DNA of 64,000 nucleotides, from positions 124,001 to 188,000 of the forward strand of contig NZ_JALJCK010000009.1 in the NCBI RefSeq assembly GCF_022899355.1. The letters run 5' to 3'. Of the stretch, positions 19,007 through 27,740 are shown piece after piece. A program made the translations under genes and the position numbers. How positions within the stretch are numbered: the first letter of the stretch is position 1; each line of letters begins with the position of its first letter. This DNA comes from Shinella yambaruensis (GTDB taxonomy: Bacteria > Pseudomonadota > Alphaproteobacteria > Rhizobiales > Rhizobiaceae). Below the pieces are notes generated by a model, which was not told where the DNA came from, searched no databases, and worked only from the letters and a program-made list of their open reading frames with translations.

Positions 19007-21438
19007 CAGGCGGTCTCCTGATAGAGCTCATCCTGCATCTCGTGGACGGCTTTTTCGAAACCCGCCTTGCCGCCGAACGCCTTGATGAGTTGCACGACGC
19101 TGCCCATCGCAGTGAAGGGCGTCACTTTTAGCACGTTGGCGTCGTCGAGGTTGAGCACGCCCTCGTCGAGGTATTTCTCCAGAAGCGCATCGAGCACGGC
19201 ACGGGCCTGCGGCCCATATTTGGTGAACACGTCACGCTTCCTGACGTTCTCGGCCCGCTCGCGGCGGGTAAGCGGCTTCTTGTCGAAGGCGACGTGGCAG
19301 ATCAGATCGAAGGGATCGAGATTCTTGCCGAGTTCGTCCGCCACGGCGTCGAGCGCCAGGCCCTCGGCCTCCAGCTCCTCGATGATCGCCTGCTTGCGCT
19401 CGGCCGATTTCCAGCGCTTCAAGAAGTCGTCGAGACTGGCGAAGCGCTTCCTCAGCGCCGTCTTGGTGAAATCCCGCAGGCTTTCGGTGACGAGCTTGCC
19501 GTTCTCGTCGAGATATTCGACGCGCTCGGCCAGGATACGGGCACCGACGCCATCGACATAAATCTTTCGGATCGGCCCGCCCGTCGGCAAAGGCAGGCCC
19601 GGCTGATCGACAATAGTTTCGCCTGGTGGCGGCTCGAACGTCGCTTGCTCGTCCTCCTCGAAACCATCGGGCGGCGTGACTGGATCGTCTTCGGCGGGTT
19701 CGTAAACCTGCACGGGATCACCGTCGAAATCCGGGTCGGCGAAATGGCTGGTCGCGCCGCGAAAGTCGATCAACGTGAAGTAGAATTTCTTGCTGTCCTC
19801 GTGAACGCGGGTGCCGCGCCCGACGATCTGCTTGAATTCGGTCATCGAGCCCACCGCGCGGTCGAGCACGATCAGCCGGCAGGTCTGCGCATCGACGCCT
19901 GTTGAAAGGAGGCGCGAGGTCGTCACCAGCACGGGATATTTCGATTCCGGGTCGATGAAGTTGCCGAGTTGGTCCTGGCCTTCCTTGTCGCTGCCGGTGA
20001 TGCGCATGACGTAACGCTGGTTTTCGGCGACCAGATCGGCGTTTTCGTTGACGAGCGCGTGCCGCATCCGAGCGGCGTGTTCCTCATCGACGCAGAACAC
20101 GATGGTTTTCTGGAAGCGGTCGCCACTTTCCTTCAGGAACTCGGTGATCTTCTTCGCGGTGAGCACCGTGCGGTCGTCGAGCACGAGGTTCCGGTCGAAG
20201 TCCTTGGCGTTGTAGATGCGGTCCTCGACCTCGTTGCCGTCGCGGTCGAGCTGGCCGAGTTCCGGCCGATAGCCTTCTACGTCGCGGTCGATGTGAACCT
20301 TCACCACCTTATAGGGCGCAAGGAAGCCGTCGCTGATCCCCTGCTTCAGCGAATAGGTGAAAACCGGCTCGCCGAAATAGTCGGTGTTGGAGACGTATTC
20401 GGTTTCCTTCGGCGTGGCGGTGAGGCCGATCTGCGTGGCGCGGGAAAAATGCGTGAGGATTTCACGCCAGGCGGAATCCTCGGCAGCACTGCCGCGATGG
20501 CACTCATCGATGACGATCAGGTCGAAGAAGCCGGGCGAGAACTCCTTGTAGAGCTTCTGCCGTTCCTCCGGGCCGGTGATCGCCTGATAGAGCCCGAGAT
20601 AAACCTCGAAGGCAGTGTCGATGCGCCGCTTTTGATCGAGTGCTAGGGTTAGGTCAACCTTGCTGCCGTCCTGCCGCTCGATGGTCTTGGCGTTGGTCGA
20701 AAGTTTCGCCATAGCCGCACCGAACGGGCGGAAATCGTTGATCATTGTCTGGTCGATCAGCACGTTTCGATCGGCGAGGAACAGGATGCGCTTCTTACGG
20801 CCCGCCTTCCACAGCCGCCAGATGATCTGGAACGCTGTGTAAGTCTTGCCGGTGCCGGTCGCCATCACCAACAGCACGCGGTCGCGGCCCTTGGCGATGG
20901 CCTCGATTGCGGCATTGACGGCGTTCACCTGATAATAGCGCGGGGTCTTGCCGCTGCCGTCGTCGAAATAGTCCTCAAGCACCATCTGCTCGGCTTGCGC
21001 GTCGAGGCCCTTCCAGGCGCGATAGCGCGTCCATAGATCGACAGGCGACGGGAAGGCGTCGAGGCCGAGGTTTGTTTCGATCGGAACACTGCGCCCGGTG
21101 CGGTCGTGGAATACGAAGCCGTCGCCGTTCGAGGAAAACACAAAGGGGATGTTGAGCGTTGCCGCGTAGTCGAGGCCCTGCTGGATGCCGTGGCCAACCG
21201 AATGATTGTTGTCCTTGGCCTCGATCAGCGCGACCGGGATATTCGGCTTGTAATAGAGAACGAAGTCGGCCTTCTTGGCCTTACCGCGCGTCACCAGCTT
21301 GCCGCGCACAATGATCCGGCCCTTGGTGAAAAAGACCTCCTCCCGAACCTGCACCATTTCATCCCAGCCGGCGCGCTTGATGGCCGGCAGGATGAACTTC
21401 GTGCAGATGTCGCGTTCGGTTAGTGCTCGCTTGTCCAT
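19006..21438 (-). CDS. hsdR: Type I restriction endonuclease subunit HsdR
   Basis: Motor and nuclease subunit that translocates and cuts unmodified DNA. It has 810 residues. The N-terminal PD-(D/E)xK nuclease shows Asp58 (KKADFVLYY), then Glu73-Ala-Lys75 (ALIEAKDN). Helicase motifs follow: Walker A MATGTGKTYTAF near 190, DECH (VIDECHRGSA) near 308, GLTATP, and motif VI QIVGRGTR. A C-terminal helical domain precedes the stop and is the likely HsdM/S docking part. It is the first gene of the five-gene operon; its 3' end overlaps the caspase-like gene by one base (TGATG). All motifs are intact. Confidence 0.96.
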   Translation of the reverse strand: MDKRALTERDICTKFILPAIKRAGWDEMVQVREEVFFTKGRIIVRGKLVTRGKAKKADFVLYYKPNIPVALIEAKDNNHSVGHGIQQGLDYAATLNIPFVFSSNGDGFVFHDRTGRSVPIETNLGLDAFPSPVDLWTRYRAWKGLDAQAEQMVLEDYFDDGSGKTPRYYQVNAVNAAIEAIAKGRDRVLLVMATGTGKTYTAFQIIWRLWKAGRKKRILFLADRNVLIDQTMINDFRPFGAAMAKLSTNAKTIERQDGSKVDLTLALDQKRRIDTAFEVYLGLYQAITGPEERQKLYKEFSPGFFDLIVIDECHRGSAAEDSAWREILTHFSRATQIGLTATPKETEYVSNTDYFGEPVFTYSLKQGISDGFLAPYKVVKVHIDRDVEGYRPELGQLDRDGNEVEDRIYNAKDFDRNLVLDDRTVLTAKKITEFLKESGDRFQKTIVFCVDEEHAARMRHALVNENADLVAENQRYVMRITGSDKEGQDQLGNFIDPESKYPVLVTTSRLLSTGVDAQTCRLIVLDRAVGSMTEFKQIVGRGTRVHEDSKKFYFTLIDFRGATSHFADPDFDGDPVQVYEPAEDDPVTPPDGFEEDEQATFEPPPGETIVDQPGLPLPTGGPIRKIYVDGVGARILAERVEYLDENGKLVTESLRDFTKTALRKRFASLDDFLKRWKSAERKQAIIEELEAEGLALDAVADELGKNLDPFDLICHVAFDKKPLTRRERAENVRKRDVFTKYGPQARAVLDALLEKYLDEGVLNLDDANVLKVTPFTAMGSVVQLIKAFGGKAGFEKAVHEMQDELYQETA

Positions 21439-22195
21439 ACTTCCCCCACCGGACTTATCGCAATAACCAGGTGGTTTCGCAAGAATGGGTCAAGCCACCG
21501 CCGATTTAGTCTCCGTTTTTTGCCGTCTGTTGAGTGAAGGCCTTTGGACGGAGATCGAACGATCGACAGCTGTCCGCTCGGTGTCAACCAAAAGCTGCCT
21601 TTACGGTTCCGGCCTCATAGCCGTCCCAAGTTCTGTGCCTCCGTGCCCGCCATGCATCACGAACGCCCGTGCCCCAGTTTTTCGTGGGGGCGCAGCTACG
21701 CGGACGCGCGACCGTTTTGCGTGCCCGGATGCCTCCCCATGCGCTGCTGTACGCTCATGCCTCTGCCTTTCACAGTAGGCGCAGCTACATGCATGGGCGT
21801 CTGATGGACAGACACCTTGCTTGGCCCCGCGCGATACTGGACTGCTCTCACGGCAGTTCAGACTGACCACAAACCGTGAACAAGAAAAATATGGACGCTC
21901 AGTTGTGAAAAGACTAGCCTAAGGGGGCAACTAACCCAAGTGGTGCACCGCGCGCAGTCAAGCTGCCTTTGTAACCGCGGTCCTCCAGACTATACGGCTG
22001 ATGCGCAAGTTGGCTAAGCCGAAATATTCTGTTGAGGGGGCGCACTGTGCTGCGTGGCTGACCTTGATAGGCCACATCAAAGACCTCTCGGACCGTAAGG
22101 CTGGCGGTTGCATTTTCACCCCAATTGATAACGGGGCGGAGATGCACTGCGCGACCTAAGGTTCCGTGGCTCTCTCCGCTCCAAGGAGAGAGAAA
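21439..22195. other. 757-base divergent intergenic region of the island
   Basis: It separates the restriction operon (leftward) from the mobility genes (rightward), so both promoters should lie here. No convincing gene was found; short frames at 21485, 21601 and 21914 show no domain, ribosome-binding site or consistent codon use. An 11-base direct repeat GGCGCAGCTAC occurs at 21689-21699 and 21778-21788, spaced 89 bases, and may be a regulatory or recombination-related site. Confidence 0.5.
22170..22192 (+). promoter_or_regulatory. Hairpin covering the ribosome-binding site of the AlpA-like gene
   Basis: An 8-bp perfect stem, CTCTCTCC (22170-22177) with GGAGAGAG (22185-22192), and a 7-base loop. 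The 3' arm contains most of the Shine-Dalgarno sequence AAGGAGAG for the ATG at 22196. Folding should reduce translation of this gene and, by coupling, of the primase-helicase behind it. Confidence 0.6.
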
Positions 22196-22390
22196 ATGGA
22201 AAAATCTCCCGAGAAGTGTGTTAACATCAAAAACGCGGCTGAGATGGTCGGTGCCAAAGAATGGCACATTCGCCGCGCTGTTAAAGCCGGCCTCATCCCT
22301 CACTACCAGCCGTACAACAGCCGCCGCCTCGTAAAGCTGTCCGAGGTGGTGGCGTACATCGACTCCTGCCGTAAGGGAGGCGTCGAATGA
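22196..22390 (+). CDS. AlpA/excisionase-like small DNA-binding protein
   Basis: A 64-residue protein with a winged helix-turn-helix of MerR/AlpA/Xis style: VNIKNAAEMVGAKEWHIRRAVKAG followed by the wing YNSRRLVKLSEVVAYID. Proteins of this size and type act as excision factors (directing integrase) or as activators of element genes. The ATG at 22196 has a strong AAGGAGAG site, though this is inside a hairpin. It overlaps the next gene by 4 bases (ATGA). Its place just ahead of a replication protein and integrase supports a role in control of the element. Confidence 0.75.
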   Translation: MEKSPEKCVNIKNAAEMVGAKEWHIRRAVKAGLIPHYQPYNSRRLVKLSEVVAYIDSCRKGGVE

Positions 22391-24975
22391 ACTTCTCCCT
22401 TATTGCCTTCATCGTCGCTCTTTGGGGTGCCCGCTTCGCGGGTGCCCTCAAAATCTGGAGCAAGACGACCAAGAAGACCCTTTCCTACACGGCCGATGAC
22501 ATCGACCGGCTTGGTGAGGATGTCGCACGAAAGCGGCATGCCGAGGATCTCTATGTCGGGCTGAGCACGCAGCCCCACGATCTCGATTCCAGTGCCCGTG
22601 GATCCAACGATACGGCGATCACGCTTCCCGGCATCGTCGCCGACATCGATTTCGCATCGGCAAAGAACAGCGAAAAGAAGTATCCTCCGGACGCGGAGAC
22701 CGCTCTGGCGTTGATCAACACGTTCCCGGAGAAGCCGTTCTTCATTCAACATAGCGGCAACGGCCTCCATGTCGTCTACGCCTTCGACAAGGTGTTCGTG
22801 ATCGGCAACCGGGAGGATCGTCGTAGGGCGCAAGCGATCCTGAGACAGTTCGGCCGGCGGTTGATGGACCATTTCAAGGCGGCAGGCTACGAGATCGATA
22901 ACGTGTTCGATCTCGCGAGGGTTTTCCGCGTTCCGATGTCGTTCAACCACAAGTCAGGCACGCCGAAGCCGGTTGAGGTTATCGCGTTCAACCCGGAAAG
23001 CCGTCTTGATCTTGCCGCGCTGGAGCGGGCCGTGCCGCCCGAGGACGCCCCGGCACCGAAGCAGGTCGCCACGCGTCTTGCAGACCACGACATGATCGCC
23101 CACGATTGCCCTTGGTATGGCTATTACACGGGCGATGGTGCGGCGGCGGCGGACGAGCCGAACTGGTACGCGACGGCTTCGATCACGGCTCGCTGTAAGG
23201 ACGGGGAACGGATTTTCCACGACTACAGCGCACGCCATCCCGGCTACGACGGGCGCGAGGCTCGCAAGAAGCTTGAACGTGCCCGGACGGAAGCTGGCCC
23301 CCGGACCTGTGAGGCAGTGCATTCGGAACTCGGCAACGAGCAATTCTGTGAGGCTTGCCCGCATCGCGGAACGATCACCTCGCCCGTTCAGCTCGGCTAC
23401 GGCTATGATCCCGGCCCCTTCGGCCCGAGGCCGCTTGGTTTCACGAAGGAAGGCCATTTCGCTCTGCTCGACCCGGTACGGAAGATCGTCATACTGGCAT
23501 CGGCACAGCAGCTCCTTGCGGAACAATACCTGCTCGGGTTGGCCGAATCCGGCTTCTGGCGTCAACGGTTTCCGGGGAGGAAACCCGGATCGAGTAATTT
23601 CAGGGCTGCCGGTGAAGCCCTCATGAAAGCCTGCCGTCGCGCAGGACCGTTCAATCCCCAGCGCATCCGTGGTCGGGGCATTTGGCTTGAGAACGGCAAG
23701 GTTATCGTCAATCTCGGCCAGCCTGTAGAGAGTTCGAAGTTTCTTTACCTCTGCTTTGAAGGCATCGTACTGGATGACGGGCCGAGCTTTGACGCTAAGC
23801 GTCTCCGGGACCACCTTAAGCTCTACAATTGGCGAAACCCGCAGGATGCCGGCCTATTGTTTGGCTGGCTTGCGATGGCACCGATTTGCGGCGCGCTGGT
23901 GTGGCGACCTCATGCCTTCGTTTATGGGCCGGCCCGCTCGGGCAAGACCACCATCCACACGGTTGCCTCTGTCGTCCTGAGCCCGATTGTAGTGTCGGCC
24001 GATGGTCAAAGCACCGAGGCAGGCATCCGCCAGACCCTCGGTCCCGATAGTCTGCCGATCCTGCTGGATGAGTTTGAGAGCGACGACCAGAACGGTTCGA
24101 CACTGCGCAACATCCTCCGGCTTGCCCGTAGTGCTTCGTCGGCAGATACGCCGGTGCTCAAGGGAACGCCCGAGGGCAAGGCGATGAGCTTCAGCCTGCG
24201 GACCACCTTCCTGTTCAGCGCCATCAACCCGCGCGGCATGTCCCCGGCCGACCAGTCGCGCATCTCCATGTTCGAGTTGCTGATGCACGAGAACGACCGG
24301 GAAGTGGCAAAGCGCATCGCCGAGGACGAGGCATATTTCCGCACCACCGGCTCGGCATGGTGCTCTCACATGATCGGCCTCGCCCATCTCGTGCAACCGG
24401 CCGCCGATGCCGTCGATATTCACCTGAACGGGGATCGCCGGCATCGCCAGAACATGAGCATCCTAATTGGAGCGGGTTTCGTTGCACTGAACGGCAGGGT
24501 TCCCACCGACGAGGAAGCGCAGACGCTCGCCTCTGAATACGCCCCTGCAATTGAGCGACACGCCCTTGAAGTCCACCGCGACGACGCGCAGGAATGCCTT
24601 GACCACCTCCTGTCCCATGTCGTGGACGGTTATCCCCTCGGGCATTGGCTCGCCAGCCTCCGCGACGAGCAAAGCGGTCGCGGCAACGATTTTGCCAATG
24701 CCGAGCGGATCGTTGCGAACTACGGCATGCGGGTAAACGCGGAGGGCGAGGCCGCAGGCTTCTACGTCGCCAACGGCGCACCGGCGATGGAGGAAGTGTT
24801 CCGGGGCACGCCGTGGGCGCAGAAAGCATGGGAACGAGCCCTGCGCAAGTTGGAGGACGCTTTCATCCCGCCTAACCCGGTGCAGTTCAAGGTGCTGGGC
24901 AAGAAGCGGGCGATAGGAATGCCGCTCTCCTACCTGCCTGCCGAGCCGCTGTCCCTCGGCGCGGGGACCATTTGA
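22387..24975 (+). CDS. Phage/plasmid-type primase-helicase (PrimPol plus P-loop ATPase)
   Basis: An 862-residue replication protein of the island. The N-terminal half has an archaeo-eukaryotic primase pattern: DxD in GIVADIDFAS, a histidine motif HSGNGLHVVYAF, and a later acidic site (YEIDNVFDLARVFRVP). A cysteine-containing central part (CEACPHRG) may bind zinc. The C-terminal half is a P-loop ATPase of the DUF927/phage-helicase sort: Walker A YGPARSGKTT, Walker B ILLDEFESD and a sensor-type SAINPRGM. It should allow autonomous replication of the excised circle. It is translationally coupled to the AlpA-like gene. The primase assignment is from motif order. Confidence 0.8.
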   Translation: MNFSLIAFIVALWGARFAGALKIWSKTTKKTLSYTADDIDRLGEDVARKRHAEDLYVGLSTQPHDLDSSARGSNDTAITLPGIVADIDFASAKNSEKKYPPDAETALALINTFPEKPFFIQHSGNGLHVVYAFDKVFVIGNREDRRRAQAILRQFGRRLMDHFKAAGYEIDNVFDLARVFRVPMSFNHKSGTPKPVEVIAFNPESRLDLAALERAVPPEDAPAPKQVATRLADHDMIAHDCPWYGYYTGDGAAAADEPNWYATASITARCKDGERIFHDYSARHPGYDGREARKKLERARTEAGPRTCEAVHSELGNEQFCEACPHRGTITSPVQLGYGYDPGPFGPRPLGFTKEGHFALLDPVRKIVILASAQQLLAEQYLLGLAESGFWRQRFPGRKPGSSNFRAAGEALMKACRRAGPFNPQRIRGRGIWLENGKVIVNLGQPVESSKFLYLCFEGIVLDDGPSFDAKRLRDHLKLYNWRNPQDAGLLFGWLAMAPICGALVWRPHAFVYGPARSGKTTIHTVASVVLSPIVVSADGQSTEAGIRQTLGPDSLPILLDEFESDDQNGSTLRNILRLARSASSADTPVLKGTPEGKAMSFSLRTTFLFSAINPRGMSPADQSRISMFELLMHENDREVAKRIAEDEAYFRTTGSAWCSHMIGLAHLVQPAADAVDIHLNGDRRHRQNMSILIGAGFVALNGRVPTDEEAQTLASEYAPAIERHALEVHRDDAQECLDHLLSHVVDGYPLGHWLASLRDEQSGRGNDFANAERIVANYGMRVNAEGEAAGFYVANGAPAMEEVFRGTPWAQKAWERALRKLEDAFIPPNPVQFKVLGKKRAIGMPLSYLPAEPLSLGAGTI

Positions 24976-24982
24976 TGCGGCC

Positions 24983-25079
24983 GGACGGACGGACACCTAC
25001 ACACTATAGGAGGGGGAGGGTAGGCGCGTGCCTGCTGCACGGCCCCCTATACTGGTGCCCCATGGGCGTCCGTCCGTCC
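24983..25079. repeat. GGAC-repeat inverted repeat behind primase gene, possible origin
   Basis: GGACGGACGGACACC (24983-24997) is the inverse of GGCGTCCGTCCGTCC (25065-25079) with one mismatch; each arm contains three tandem GGAC units. The 67 bases between include a purine run AGGAGGGGGAGGG. Its position right after a primase-helicase gene suggests a replication origin or primase recognition site; this is an inference. Confidence 0.4.
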
Positions 25080-25297
25080 CGCCCGAGGAGCGTCTGGCCG
25101 TGGGGTCGGCCGTTGGAATGCTACTGCGACACTTCACCACCAACGGTCCCCGCGACGGCGATTTCAACCCGGATGACCGGGGAATCCGCACCATTTTGAG
25201 GCCCCGTCTCGTCGGGGCCTCACCCTCCAAACACATGGCAAGGTTACGTGGCTGGTTACAAATCCGGGCCGCAGAGCGGGCTTCCGGGCACAATTGA
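25028..25297 (+). CDS. Possible small protein between primase and integrase genes
   Basis: An 89-residue open frame starting at GTG with a GGAGGG site 7 bases upstream. It has a proline-rich beginning (PAARPPILVPHGRPSVPPEE), then LAVGSAVGMLLRHFTTNG, and a basic C-terminus. No domain was recognised. It overlaps the inverted repeat and hairpin in this gap, so it may be non-coding chance. Confidence 0.3.
   Translation: MPAARPPILVPHGRPSVPPEERLAVGSAVGMLLRHFTTNGPRDGDFNPDDRGIRTILRPRLVGASPSKHMARLRGWLQIRAAERASGHN
25198..25221. terminator. Perfect hairpin between primase and integrase genes
   Basis: A 9-bp stem GAGGCCCCG / CGGGGCCTC with a 6-base loop. No T-run follows on either strand, so it could be a terminator or an RNA structural element in front of the integrase gene. 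Confidence 0.45.
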
Positions 25298-25365
25298 CGA
25301 TTCATTGTGCGGGTTACAGCCGCCGTGTTTTCCTCGCCATTTTTTCATTTAGCAGCGAGAACACC

Positions 25366-26640
25366 ATGAAAGACAGTTTCAATATCTCCATCACCTCCAC
25401 AACACGCCGCCGCAAGCTGAGCAACGGCACCATGGCCGCCTATCCGCAATGGTACTGCGAGTATCGCGACCCCAAATCCGGCAAGCGTCGCCGCCGCGCC
25501 TTCAACAAGAAGAAGGACGCGGAGGCTTTCCGGAATGCCCTACTGGTGCAAGTCGCCGAAGGCTCCTACGTCGATGAGCGGACGGCCCCGACCGTCGCCA
25601 AGGCTCTTGACCACTGGCTCGCCAACAAGGAAGGGCAGGTCAAAGCCTCCACTCTGAAGGGCTATAAGGTCGTGGCGAACGGCGCGATCCGTGGCCCGCT
25701 GCTTATCGGCACCCGTCAGGAACGGGCCGATTACACCGAGAGCGGCGTCGCGCCGAAGGGCGCGCGCTTCCTCAAGCTCCTGGGCGACATCAAGCTCACC
25801 GAGCTGACGACGGCCGGCATTCGAATCTGGCATCGGACCATTGTCGAGCAATGCGGCAACTACACCGCCAACCGGGCAAAGTCGCACCTCAAGTCCATCC
25901 TAGCCTTGGCTGAAGAGGACTTCGGCATCCGCGCGCCGTCCATGCCGACCGGCCTCACGCGGGCTCGTCACAAGCCGAAGAAGGCCATCCTGACGCCGGA
26001 AGACATCGCCAAGCTCGTCGCCGCCGCCAAGATGGACGCCGAACACGGCATCTATTACGCTTTTCCCTTCCTCGCCGGCACGCGGCCGTCCGAGCAGCTT
26101 GGTCTGCTTTGGAGCGAGGTCGACTTCGACAAGAACATCATCCGCATCCGCCGCATTCAGGAGCGCGATGGCTCGCTGACCGAGATGACCAAGACGGAGG
26201 CCGGAACGCGCGACATTCCCATGGGCACGACGCTGCGCGAGATGCTGCTTGAATGGCGGCTCCGTTGCCCGAGGAAGGGCAAGGAGCTGCACCGGGTCTT
26301 TCCTGGTCCCGGTCGGCTTCAGGAATGGCCGAAGCTGCGCATCGGCGGCGGCGGGCCGCTGCTCTACCAAAACTTCCGCAAGCGTTATTGGGCTCCAGCC
26401 TTCAAGAAGCTCCGCCTTCCGTATGTGACGCCGCATTCCGCGCGACATTCGTTCATCTCAACGCTTCAGGCGCAGGGCATTGAGGTGGGCCTCGTCGCGC
26501 AGATCGCCGGCCATGCCAATCCGACCGTGACGCTTGGCCACTACACCCAGGCCGTACGCGGCGGCGCTGCTGCCGTGGCTGCACTGGAGCGGGCCTACGT
26601 GCCACGGGAGGCCGTACGCGGCAGCGCCGGACCGGCCTGA
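25366..26640 (+). CDS. int: Site-specific tyrosine recombinase (integrase)
   Basis: Catalyses integration and excision of the island by recombination at the tRNA-Gly site. It has 424 residues. An N-terminal arm-binding part (CEYRDPKSGKRRRRAF) and a core-binding SAM-like helical domain (TVAKALDHWLANK) precede the catalytic domain. The catalytic set is Arg240 (LAGTRPSEQLGLLW), Lys near 276, His357/Arg360 (PHSARHSF), His383 (AGHANPTVTL) and Tyr393 (GHYTQ). The ATG at 25366 is chosen; an upstream ATG at 25294 would add 24 non-conserved residues. The C-terminal tail contains two copies of a PxxAVRG-like segment from a DNA direct repeat. It is intact and predicted to be active. Confidence 0.95.
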   Translation: MKDSFNISITSTTRRRKLSNGTMAAYPQWYCEYRDPKSGKRRRRAFNKKKDAEAFRNALLVQVAEGSYVDERTAPTVAKALDHWLANKEGQVKASTLKGYKVVANGAIRGPLLIGTRQERADYTESGVAPKGARFLKLLGDIKLTELTTAGIRIWHRTIVEQCGNYTANRAKSHLKSILALAEEDFGIRAPSMPTGLTRARHKPKKAILTPEDIAKLVAAAKMDAEHGIYYAFPFLAGTRPSEQLGLLWSEVDFDKNIIRIRRIQERDGSLTEMTKTEAGTRDIPMGTTLREMLLEWRLRCPRKGKELHRVFPGPGRLQEWPKLRIGGGGPLLYQNFRKRYWAPAFKKLRLPYVTPHSARHSFISTLQAQGIEVGLVAQIAGHANPTVTLGHYTQAVRGGAAAVAALERAYVPREAVRGSAGPA

Positions 26641-26667
26641 CGCCCCTAGCCTAGCCTGCACCCCTGA

Positions 26668-26698
26668 CGGCCTCCGGTGGCGCTGCTGCCGGAGGCCG
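26668..26698 (+). terminator. Hairpin after integrase gene
   Basis: A 10-bp stem CGGCCTCCGG / CCGGAGGCCG with an 11-base loop, 28 bases after the integrase stop. There is no T-run, but the location suggests a terminator. Confidence 0.55.
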
Positions 26699-26773
26699 CT
26701 TCGTATCCAACTGTAATCATGGGATAAATTGTGCCGGGATTCCCGGCGTGTTTTACTTCTCCCAAAGGGGAGA

Positions 26774-26974
26774 ATGCCTATGGACTACCTTCTGGTCATC
26801 GACAACGCGACGGGTGAGGGCCGAATCATGACGCTCGCCGAGGCGGCGGCATTGACACTTATCGAAGCCGCCGACATCGAGCGATCTATTCTTGTATTCG
26901 GCGTCTGCCAGTCCATGGACTTTGTTATCGTGGACACCGAAGCGGCGGAAAACATCGACGCCCTCGCCGCTTGA
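26774..26974 (+). CDS. Small acidic hypothetical protein
   Basis: 66 residues, MPMDYLLVIDNATGEGRIMT onward, rich in Ala, Ile and Asp/Glu, with no transmembrane segment. A good ribosome-binding site (AAAGGGGAG) precedes the ATG. The sequence alternates strand- and helix-forming stretches (FGVCQSMDFVIVDTEAAE) and looks like a small folded protein, but I do not recognise the family. It lies alone between the integrase hairpin and the convergent lipoprotein gene. Confidence 0.5.
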   Translation: MPMDYLLVIDNATGEGRIMTLAEAAALTLIEAADIERSILVFGVCQSMDFVIVDTEAAENIDALAA

Positions 26975-27125
26975 CCTTGCATTATTGGGCCAGATGATTG
27001 CCGTCGACTTTCCGGCCCCTTGGCTCAACCCCTCCCCCCATCGCAATTCCAAGGCCGCAACCGATGGGACCCGGAAGGCCTTGCGGGGTCCGGCAAACCC
27101 GTACCCCACATACCCTTCCGCGAGA

Positions 27126-27680
27126 CTATTCCACCACGTATTTCAGCGCGTTCGCCGAGACGCTGACGACGCGCAGCGTCCTGCCCTGGATCGTGACGCT
27201 CTGGCCGCTTCCGAGCGTGATAGCGATGGGCCGCTGCGCCGTCGCGTATTGTGACGAGCCGCGCGGCGGAATGTACTGGTAGGAGGTCGACCGCGCCGTT
27301 CCGTACACGTCGGTCCGGCCGATTGTGCCCTGCACGGTGGTGGTCGTGGACTGCGGAATGATCATGGGGCTTTCGCTCATCGTCGTGGCGTTGCTCTCAA
27401 CGGTCACGTCGGTCCTTTCGAACACGGCGCGAGAGCCCTGCGTGCCGACGAATCGAACCGTCGTGCCGCCCGCGTTTGTGGTGCGGCCAAAGATATCGGC
27501 ACCACCAACGACGTTGGGCAGGGCCTTGCGGGACTGGAACGACATCACGACGTCGCCAGGACCGGCCGAGCGGATTTGGTTTCCGGCGGGCGTCATCAGA
27601 CTGGTCTTGGTTTCCACTGGCGCGCAGGCGGTAACGAGCGGCAGGGCGAGCAAAGCGGTGGCGAGGGTAGTCTTCTTCAT
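27126..27680 (-). CDS. Putative lipoprotein
   Basis: A 184-residue protein with a lipoprotein signal peptide, MKKTTLATALLALPLVTAC, lipobox LVTAC, so the mature N-terminus would be a lipidated Cys19. The rest is Thr/Ser/Val-rich and probably all beta (GDVVMSFQSRKALPNVVGGA, TVRFVGTQGSRAVFERTDV). No family was recognised. The ATG at 27680 fits the signal peptide; the frame stays open 20 codons further upstream without use. No obvious operon partner: the next gene on the same strand (27741-28466) ends 60 bases upstream. It could be cargo acting at the cell surface. Confidence 0.65.
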   Translation of the reverse strand: MKKTTLATALLALPLVTACAPVETKTSLMTPAGNQIRSAGPGDVVMSFQSRKALPNVVGGADIFGRTTNAGGTTVRFVGTQGSRAVFERTDVTVESNATTMSESPMIIPQSTTTTVQGTIGRTDVYGTARSTSYQYIPPRGSSQYATAQRPIAITLGSGQSVTIQGRTLRVVSVSANALKYVVE

Positions 27681-27740
27681 CTGAGCTATCCTATTGAAAT
27701 AGAAAACTTTCCAAAAAACACGGCGCAAAATCGCCGTCAA

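Noticed and set aside
21914-22303. 129-residue minus-strand frame overlapping the AlpA-like gene
   Set aside because: Overlaps a better-supported plus-strand gene with a good ribosome-binding site; no motif.
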